Source: Lycorma delicatula (Eukaryota; Arthropoda; Insecta; Hemiptera; Fulgoridae). From it: a DNA stretch of 64,000 nt. The notes beneath the pieces were generated by a model. The model saw only the letters and a program-made list of their open reading frames with translations, made no database searches and was not told the DNA's origin. Position numbers and translations under genes: made by a program. Below, piece after piece: positions 57,004-64,000 of the stretch. The stretch lies in assembly GCF_047948215.1 (NCBI RefSeq), contig NC_134464.1, positions 32,115,020 to 32,179,019 of the forward strand. The letters run 5' to 3'. Each line of letters begins with the position of its first letter. Position 1 is the stretch's first letter.

Positions 57004-57554
57004 CATTATTTTAAAACATGATATATTATAAAACCTTTTTTATTTATAAAAAATAAACGTACAAAATAACATTTTTTAAAAAAGTTATTATGATATCAAA
57101 CTGTAGAATTCGTTTTGAGTTCAACAAAAAAAAAAAAAAAAAAAAAAAGAAAATGTTACGCTGGAGGAAATAATGTAGCTTAAGTTTAAGAATTTTACTA
57201 CGTAGTTGTTAAAATATTTAATCTAAGGAAGATCAATGAGAAAGGTAGTCTAGAACATGAAAGGCAGCCTTTATAGTAAAATAAATAACTACAGTTTAAT
57301 TTATAAAAGAAAGTCTTGCATAGACCTATTGCAATTTTATAACTAAAACATGGTTGTAAGAATCAATTTTACATACAAAAATAATTACAACATTTTTTCT
57401 GGATTATTTTATTAAGAATCTATTTAAAGAACAATTAATATGTGTATGTCGATAGTTACAAATTACTGGATGTACTCAACTCCCTCATTCGATTACATGA
57501 ATATATATACACACACACACACACATTTATATTATAAATATAAATATATATTGT
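57004..57554. other. AT-rich DNA with homopolymer and (CA)n
   Basis: An A-run lies at 57126-57148 and (TA)n(CA)n at 57501-57525. No gene. Confidence 0.6.
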
Positions 57555-57890
57555 AATTAGCATCCATCGCGGCTTCGCCTGCGCTATATGGTTAAATGGG
57601 TTACTTATTTGCCTTTCCTGTCGAGGTCAAGGGGAATTTTTACCCAGTCTGGGCTTGTTTCGTTCACCCTTCTCGTTTAGTCAGGAGGCTCTGCCCTCTG
57701 GACGCCCAGTGTTCATTAAACTCATGCTTGTGAGAATGAATAAAAATAAAAGCCTGTTCAATTTATAAAAACTATTAATGTATTCTCATTTCTTCAGAGC
57801 AACAGTTTTGTCAATGTAGAACCAACTGATTGGTTCTTATATTTCCCAACGCGGCTTCGCTCGTGAAATACACAATCAAAATTACAAACA
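57555..57890 (+). mobile_element. Helentron-like element
   Basis: Begins TTAGCATCCATCGCGGCTTC and GCCTGCGCTATATGG. The interior matches 8740-8950 (CTCATGCTTGTGAG, AAGCCTGTTCAATTT, ATTTCTTCAGA). It ends with AACGCGGCTTCGCTCGTGAA and ATACAC. No ORF. Confidence 0.55.
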
Positions 57891-58702
57891 TTAATTACCA
57901 TCTCAATGTTACCAAATCTGAAAAAGATGATTCAATAGAGGTAGCAAAAAACGGTAAAAATATTTTAAAAAATAATTTATATTTTTTACCCAATAAATAT
58001 TAAAATTCAGAAAACCCGAAAACGGTTTTTAATATTTATCTGAAGAGCATTTTCAAAAGTGAATATCTCGTTTAGTATAGTCGGAAATGGGGAATTTTTA
58101 CAATCATTGTTGGAAAATTTTTTATCATTCTTTACCCTTTTCAAGGTTGATTTAAAAAAATTTAGAATATTCACATGAAGATTTCACACATCAAAAAATC
58201 TTGTTGATATCTTTATTTGTTAGAGAAATTATCTTTATTTGTAAGAGAAAGTAAAAAAAAAAAAAAATAGTAGATTTCATTGCTACTTCATTTTAATCCT
58301 TTTTAACTAGAAATTTCAAAAAAATTCCTTTCTTAGTGTGCACTTATACCGTAAGAAAAACGCGAATACAAATTTTCATCAATTTATCTTCATTAATTGG
58401 GCGTTGATTATGAATCACTCACGACATGTAATAGATTCATATATTATATTTTACATTTATGTAACTTATATAGAAGTACATCTTTCTCACAATGCTAAAC
58501 CAGCTATTTCATTCCGTCAATGATGAATGTCGGCGTCCTTTCCGTGATCCACAACCTCACCGCGTCCTTTATTTCATCATCTGTAGTAGAATGAATACCC
58601 TTAATATCCCTCTATAATTGCGGGAAGTATAATTCGTCTCTTCCCTCTCCTTTTAAATAGTAAAATAAAAAAACTCAGGATGCAAAATTCAAAAGGTATC
58701 CA
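57891..58702. other. AT-rich DNA, no supported gene
   Basis: 58325-58440 (CCGTAAGAAAAACGCGAATA, GGCGTTGATTATGAATC) is similar to 9058-9148 in the same order, so the Helentron-associated sequence probably extends here. CATCATCTGTAGTAGAATGA at 58577 resembles the SINE2 body. Confidence 0.45.
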
Positions 58703-58865
58703 CTAGCTCATGGATACCGGTTTTCTTTGGTGGTAGGGTTTCAATTAACCACACATCTCAGGAACGGTCGATCTGAGACTGTATAAGACTACACTTTATT
58801 TACATTCATACTCTGAAGTAATACCTTACGGTGGTTCCTCAGGCTAAACAGAAAAAGAAAAGGAA
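58703..58865 (+). mobile_element. SINE1 copy, 5' truncated
   Basis: Starts inside the body at CATGGATACCGGTTTTCTTT, keeps CAATTAACCACACATCTCAG, and ends GGTTCCTCAGGCTAAACAGA plus AAAAGAAAAGG. Confidence 0.8.
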
Positions 58866-58974
58866 GGATGCAAAATTGGTTGAGTTAGACAGTGTGGAAT
58901 AGGTTGAAATTTCAAACTTTACAAGAGCCTTGACAGTTGCACGCGACGTAAGACCGATATTACAGTGTTGCAAA

Positions 58975-59245
58975 ATTATAGGCTCCATAATCGTCGATCA
59001 CGACTCAGCCATTTCTTAATTTGTTTTAACGTCGCCTGTATTTATCGCACAAAATTTACAGTAGTCCCACTTTCCGTCAGCCAGATAATGTATCTGAAAT
59101 CCTAGAACAATGTCAAAAAACATTTTTTTGCAGAGTGTTGTATTTTGAAATTTTTTTATTGCGGTGAACCATAGGTGCCGGTATTCTATACTATGAGGTT
59201 TTTCTTCTGTATAGTAATGATGCATCCGAGTTTCATTTCAATATC
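58975..59245 (-). pseudogene. mariner-family transposase remnant 3
   Basis: The 69-codon minus-strand frame reads HHYYTEEKPHSIEYRH, then KKFQNTTL and DIVLGFQIHYLADGKWDYCK. This is the mariner segment that follows the first catalytic Asp ('HHYxPExKxQSxEWRH... PKKFK... VFWDxxGxxxxDxLxxGxTI'). Both ends run into stops, and the DNA-binding and later catalytic parts are missing or unrecognisable. It is more decayed than the mariners at 25 and 44 kb. SINE1 lies just upstream. Confidence 0.65.
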
Positions 59246-59846
59246 ACAATATTGAAAAGGAAATTCATGTTAATGTTTCAAAAGTTGTTTTCATATTCTG
59301 TTTGTTGTTTGTTATTTTTTGTAAGTTTGAACCACCGGGGACAGATTTTGCGGTAGCTCATTTGTGCAATAAAATGTCCTACTTGTTCTTTCGAACGCAT
59401 ATTTGGATGGCGATGAGATGTGTAAACGACAGTCACTTTGAATCAATCCACTTCATTTTGATACTTATCAGCCACAGAAAATGATCGACCTATGTTAGGT
59501 TTTCATCCATTTACTAATTTTTGAATCACGAAATTTCATTTTCCATCTACTCACAGTAAGCGGTTGAGTTGCTCATCTACTCAATCGAGAGTTTTATTAC
59601 GATAAACAACTTTTAGACAACGATGAATGTTACTAGCGTTCGCTTTTTCACTTTGTCCCTATACATTGATTTAGGCGAGTTGATATTCCAGGCATACTCA
59701 ACTCCATTACTGATAGAAAATGAGAGAGGTTGGATAAAAGAATTTTTTAATGTAGTAGTATTCATAGTAGGGGAACGAAACTTGGATTGTAGGTCCTGTA
59801 AGTTTGTGCCCATTTCGTTTTCCTGTTAAGTTCCAGTATATTAGAC
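59246..59846. other. Unassigned DNA, perhaps more mariner debris
   Basis: Complexity is similar to the preceding relic. Overlapping short frames on both strands at 59613-59829 have no recognised domain. Confidence 0.35.
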
Positions 59847-59856
59847 TTGTATTTAA

Positions 59857-60058
59857 GACCCATCGGGTTGGTCTAGTGGTGAACCCGTCTTCCCAAATCA
59901 GCTGATTTGGAAGCCGAGAGTTCCAGCGTTCAAGTTTTAGTAAAGTCAGTTATTTTTACACTTAATTTACACTCATACATATCATCCTCATTCATCCTCT
60001 GAAGTATTATCTAAACGGTAGTTACCGGAGGCTAAACAGGAAAAAGAAAAGAAAAGGT
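59857..60058 (+). mobile_element. SINE1 copy, internally deleted (first of tandem pair)
   Basis: Head CCCATCGGGTTGGTCTAGTG (A box), palindrome CCAAATCAGCTGATTTGG (59893-59910), B box GCGTTCAAGTTTTAG. Just after AGTTATTTTTACAC about 110 bp of the body are missing compared with the next copy. It rejoins at TTTACACTCATACATATCAT and ends GGAGGCTAAACAGGAAAAAG. Confidence 0.9.
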
Positions 60059-60068
60059 TTGTATTTAA

Positions 60069-60367
60069 ACCCACCGGTTTGGTCTAGTGGTGAATGCGTC
60101 TTCCCAAATCAGCTGATTTGGAAGCCGAGAGTTCCAGCGTTCAAGTCTTAGTAAAGTCAGTTATTTTTACACGGATTTGAATACTATATCGTGGATACTG
60201 GTGTTCTTTGGTGGTTAGGTTTCAATCAACCACACATCTCAGGAATGGTCGAACTGAGACTGTACAAGACTACACTTCATTTACACTCATATATATCATT
60301 GTCATTCATCCTCTGAAATATTATATGAAAGGCAATTACCGGAGGTTAAACAGGAAAAAGAAATGGT
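60069..60367 (+). mobile_element. SINE1 copy, full length (second of tandem pair)
   Basis: The reference copy in this window. It has CCCACCGGTTTGGTCTAGTG (A box), palindrome at 60104-60121, B box GCGTTCAAGTCTTAG, the body with ACACGGATTTGAATACTATA and CAACCACACATCTCAGGAAT, and tail GGCAATTACCGGAGGTTAAA then CAGGAAAAAGAAA. TTGTATTTAA flanks it on both sides (60059-60068 and 60368-60377). Confidence 0.95.
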
Positions 60368-60377
60368 TTGTATTTAA

Positions 60378-60916
60378 AAACACAAACATAGGTTAAAACA
60401 TCAACTTAAGTTAAACTTATTGTATGAGGATCAGAAAGTGTGGAAGTTCCTGAATCAATACAAAGGTAGTTCCCATAATCGACAATACCAAGGATATATA
60501 AAGTCAACAATTTGCTGTTTACAATATAGAAAAGAGGACCTACATAGAAACAGACTTACATTTATAGAGACAATGAGAAAGACGGGATTACGGAAAAGAA
60601 GTGGATGATAAAAAAAGAACGAGGAAATCTCGGAGGAAGTGCACTATAAGATAAACAAACTTATTTAGAACAAATGTTTTGATTAACAAGATCCCCTCAA
60701 GACATCTTCTGCCTACAATCAAAATGAAAAATCTGAATATTTGACATAGCCAAAAATATTCAATTATTAAGAAGAAATTTGCGAATCATTTTGATATAGA
60801 TTAGAACATTTTACTTTTAAACAAAAATGGTACAACCACAATTTTTATACTAATAAAAACCTGATCATATATATTTACATGTGGTAATAATGAATTTTAA
60901 ACCGGTAGTATTTTTC
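60378..60916. other. Unassigned DNA
   Basis: A 62-codon plus-strand frame at 60420-60608 (EDQKVWKFLNQYKGSSHNRQ) has balanced composition but no recognised domain. It might be retroelement debris. Confidence 0.35.
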
Positions 60917-61058
60917 GCCGGCTTCCGTGGCGCTAGTGGTAGCGTCTCGGCCTTTCAGAAGGTCCCGGGTTGGAATCCCGGTCAGGCATGGCATTTTTGC
61001 ACTCTAATACGTAACGGTGGCCAATACGTAACGGTGGTTCTGGAGGTTAAAGAAAAAA
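60917..61058 (+). mobile_element. SINE2 copy
   Basis: GCCGGCTTCCGTGGCGCTAG (A box), TCCCGGGTTGGAATCCCGG (B box with one change), CAGGCATGGCA, a short duplicated AATACGTAACGGTGG, tail GGTTCTGGAGGTTAAAG and A-run. Confidence 0.85.
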
Positions 61059-62851
61059 AACCTGTATTTATTTATTTATAGCACCTTATATATAAAAGTA
61101 TATAGATAACTTGAGAGATAATATCTTCCATCAGGAATTTTGTACTAAGTATATCGGTCAATGCGTTAACTTTAAAATCTGATCATTATTAATATAAATT
61201 TCATAATAAACTAAATAAAAACGTATAATAAAAAGTTATATTAAAGTTAAAAAAATAAAAGTATTTTTAAATTTGTTTTTGTAAAAATTATATACATTTT
61301 ATAAATTAATAAAACAGCTGGTTTAATAATAATATTAATTATAATAATATTCAAATAACTTCAAGAAACACTATTCCAACTTCTTTTTTAATGCACCATA
61401 AAATTTTACCGCATGAAAATTGGTTAGTCCAATTAGAAAAGAAAAATAATAAAACCCTCTCTTTCTTCTCTATCTACGACAGTAAAATATAATAAAACAG
61501 TAGTTATTTTTTATTATCCTATATAACTTTTTAAATTTAAAAGAAAGTGATACCAATTTAAAATTTTGTTTTTACTGGTAAAGACTTTAAAATGAAACTC
61601 TTACTGCTTCTCATCTGTTATAACGATACATAGTATGTATAAAATTGACAAATAGTTTTTTGTTTACGTGTACATGTAGTGAGTGTTAAATACAAATACA
61701 CGCGCACACACCGACATTTTACGTCAATATAAAAGGAATACATATATTAATACTGTTTTAACTTTTCATAAAATGAAAATAAAACAGTAAATATATTTGT
61801 ATGTCGCACTTTGTTGTATTATGCAGTGAAACTACCGAATGTATACTTTCCTGAGATGAGCAAATTTGTTTGCTATTTGTAGGTTTTCGTAATGTAAAGA
61901 GGGACTAAGGAAAAAATTATTATTATTATCACTACGCTTCCTTTCCTTCTCTTCAGCTTTTTCCCTGCTCCAGAATATTTCAGTTAAGTACGTCAACAAT
62001 ACATCCCCGCTTTTGTATATGAAGAAACCGCAGTTTCAAGGTCTCATCATCCATCCATTTTGATCGAATCCATCCACCGTTTTTGCGGTCGCTTTATTAT
62101 ATAACTAATCTTTTTTGTTCTTTCACGTTTTGTGTTATTTATTCCTTCCAGAAAATAACATACCTCATTTTTTTCGGATCACTTCAGTTGTCACCTTATT
62201 CCTCAGAAATTTCACCTTATTTTTATTTCTACTATTCAGATATCATGCCGCTAATGTACAAATAAAGATAGGCAAGTAGTGTGTGTCTTATACTAGTGAT
62301 TTTATATACTCTTTAAGGAAAATTCTCTAGCCTGCAACAACCCTTTTATAGAATGTCTGAACTTCCCTTCTGACTTAGGCGTTCGACACAAGTCCAACAC
62401 AAAAAAATGAAAAAAAATAAATTAATTCATATATTAATAAATTTAGTTTTATAGATTTTTTTATGTGAAGAAAATTTTTTGATTGGTTCTGCTACACCTG
62501 TAACGAACAAGTTTTTGTAAAGAAAAGTCAAATATTCTGTTTTCTCAATCGTTTTTAGTTCTTCTCCAATAATTTTTTTACAGCTACGAATTAGAATTAT
62601 TTGATTACTTTTGTGACATATATAATTCGACGATTAGCTGTTATCGTAACTTCAGTGGTCTGATACGACACCTCGTCATTCTTCTTCTTCTTCTTCTTCT
62701 TTTTGTAAAGCGGTAAAGTGCTGAACGCAAAATTTTAAATATTTTTACACTTTTCTATAAATTTTAACAAAATGTAACTTCTTATATCAATTAATATGCT
62801 TCACTCATAACCGTGAACATCGTTTGCTATATTTACACCAGAAATCTTTTC
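61059..62851. other. AT-rich DNA, no supported gene
   Basis: Includes a (CTT)n run at 62680-62702. A GC-richer patch at 61925-62100 has no long frame. Confidence 0.5.
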
Positions 62852-63048
62852 TTTTTTTTTAAAGGAAGTCCTTAGATAAGAAAATGTTTCAATATGTAAA
62901 AAAATATCCATATCGGTTTTGTTCATAAAATAGGTGTGTAATGTGGTGGAATGACCAAACACCACTAACATAGATTCAACATTTACCAACTATAACGTAA
63001 TTAAAAACTCACAAATCATCCAATATTGAAAAAAATTAATATCGTATA
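62852..63048 (-). repeat. Direct duplication copy 1, with candidate exon
   Basis: On the minus strand an acceptor-like TTAATTACGTTATAG is followed (from 62989 downwards) by an open frame LVNVESMLVVFGHSTTLHTY then FMNKTDMDIFLHIETFSY. The same organisation recurs at 63710-63938. The frame continues for at least 46 codons. Residue pattern (hydrophobic stretch, then a short charged link, then an amphipathic stretch) vaguely resembles a loop region of insect chemoreceptors, but this is only an impression. The neighbouring exons were not found. Confidence 0.35.
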
Positions 63049-63078
63049 CGAAAATTTCATGTAACAAAAATGTAATTT

Positions 63079-63709
63079 TTACTTACTTGTACGGATTAAA
63101 GGAAATATTTTGATCGCGATAAATTTCGGTTTTCATATTTCAACGGAAATATCCATTTTGACTAGTTTCGGCGTGACATCTGTATGTACGTACGTATGTA
63201 TCTCGGATTACTCAAAAACGATTAGCCTTAGGAAATTAATTTTGGATTTAGGACTGTTGTAAGATCTAGTTGTGCACCTTCCCTTTTAAATGCAATCGAC
63301 TGAACCAAAAGTGCCCAAAAAAAGCTCTAAACTGCAGTAAAAAGCCCTCATTGAGAGATTTTCAACGATATATCGTAATTGGTACTTACTTTCATTGGTT
63401 CCAGAGTTATAGCCAAATTAAATTTTGATTAATGAAATATTTGGATCTTAAAAGGGGAAGGCACATCGGTTCGAATCAGACTCCATCTCCTTTTTTTTTT
63501 TTAATTTAAATATATTGATTTATTAATAATTAGTGACTGCAAAACACACTTTACGATAAATAATAATTTAATAATAACAATAAAAATAAAAAAAAATATG
63601 AAAAAATATCAGATATGATTAATGAAATAAAATTTAATGTACTTTCATGTTAAAAAAGATTTATATGCATAACACGCGTACAAGGAAGTCATGTGGTGTC
63701 AACATCAGA
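63079..63709 (+). repeat. RepA copy, near full length
   Basis: Head CTTACTTGTACGGATTAAAG, TTTCGGCGTGACATCTGTAT, the CTGCAGTAAAAAG block, GGTTCGAATCAGACTCC (T-arm-like), and the end CGTACAAGGAAGTCATGTGG and TCAACATCAGATTTT. It sits exactly between the two halves of the flanking direct duplication. Confidence 0.9.
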
Positions 63710-63938
63710 TTTTTTTTAAAGAAGTCCTTAGTTACGAAAATATTTCAATTTTAAATATTTCAAATTGAAATTTTTTCTTCACATATGTAAAGAATATCAA
63801 TATCTGTTTTGTTCACAAAGTAGGTGGGTAGAGTCCTGGTATGACCAAACATCACTAACATAGAATCAACTTTTACTAACTACAACATAATTACAATTTC
63901 ACAAATCATCCATTATTGACAACTTTAATATTATATAT
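63710..63938 (-). repeat. Direct duplication copy 2, with candidate exon
   Basis: On the minus strand an acceptor-like GTAATTATGTTGTAG is followed (from 63879 downwards) by LVKVDSMLVMFGHTRTLPTY then FVNKTDIDILYICE, the diverged counterpart of copy 1. There is no frameshift across about 35 codons, although many bases differ. The frame stops at 63760-63762 after an insertion absent from copy 1. Confidence 0.35.
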
Positions 63939-64000
63939 TTAAATTTTATATTAAAAAATTATAATTTTTAAAATACGTTTTTATACAAAATTTCGGTGTG

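Noticed and set aside
61881..62100. GC-richer patch as an exon
   Set aside because: No open frame with splice sites of useful length was found on either strand.
1..64000. LTR retrotransposon or endogenous retrovirus
   Set aside because: No long terminal repeats, primer-binding sites, or gag-pol protease/integrase motifs were recognised; the RT fragments are all LINE type.

Overview
The window is AT-rich animal DNA, almost certainly from an insect nuclear genome. Support comes from tRNA-derived SINEs with RNA polymerase III boxes, 5'-truncated non-LTR retrotransposons with poly(A) tails, mariner-type DNA transposons with TA target duplications, Helitron/Helentron debris, many (TA)n tracts, and a fossil densovirus capsid fragment (densoviruses infect arthropods). 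A hemipteran is a reasonable guess, but the sequence alone does not prove it. There are no operons, ribosome binding sites, CRISPR arrays, functional tRNA or rRNA genes, and no complete host gene.

Layout. 1-2.3 kb: a SINE abuts an endogenous densovirus-like capsid fragment that ends in a poly(A)/(TA)n tract. 4.9-14 kb: copies of an unclassified ~0.6 kb repeat (RepA) and Helentron-like elements. 16.8-18.8 kb: a broken LINE (LINE-a copy 1) and a Helitron helicase remnant. 19.6-21.9 kb: a nested structure in which a foldback element (FB1) with ~270-280 bp inverted arms, carrying a 70-codon ORF in its loop, interrupts a RepA copy. 22.8-26.3 kb: LINE-b relic, two inverted copies of RepD (one with a five-unit minisatellite), and a mariner inside RepA. 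28.7-34.5 kb: Helentron-like module, SINE2, a GC-rich LINE-3'-end-like block, LINE-a copy 2. 36.2-38.4 kb: an internally deleted FB1 copy and a DDE transposase relic. 39-41.7 kb: a diverged direct duplication, SINE1, RepD. 42.6-46.4 kb: LINE-b, a mariner with clear terminal repeats, LINE-a copy 3. 49-51.7 kb: a small inverted repeat and an R1-like LINE 3' end. 53-61 kb: SINEs, a mariner relic and a tandem SINE pair. 62.8-64 kb: a direct duplication holding a candidate repeated exon, with a RepA copy between its two halves.

All recognisable genes here belong to selfish elements or a virus fossil, and nearly all are broken. The points most worth following are the FB1 element and its ORF, the densovirus fossil, the duplicated candidate exon at the right end, and the shared 5' boundary of the LINE-a copies. 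Coordinates of repeat edges are read by eye and may be off by several bases.
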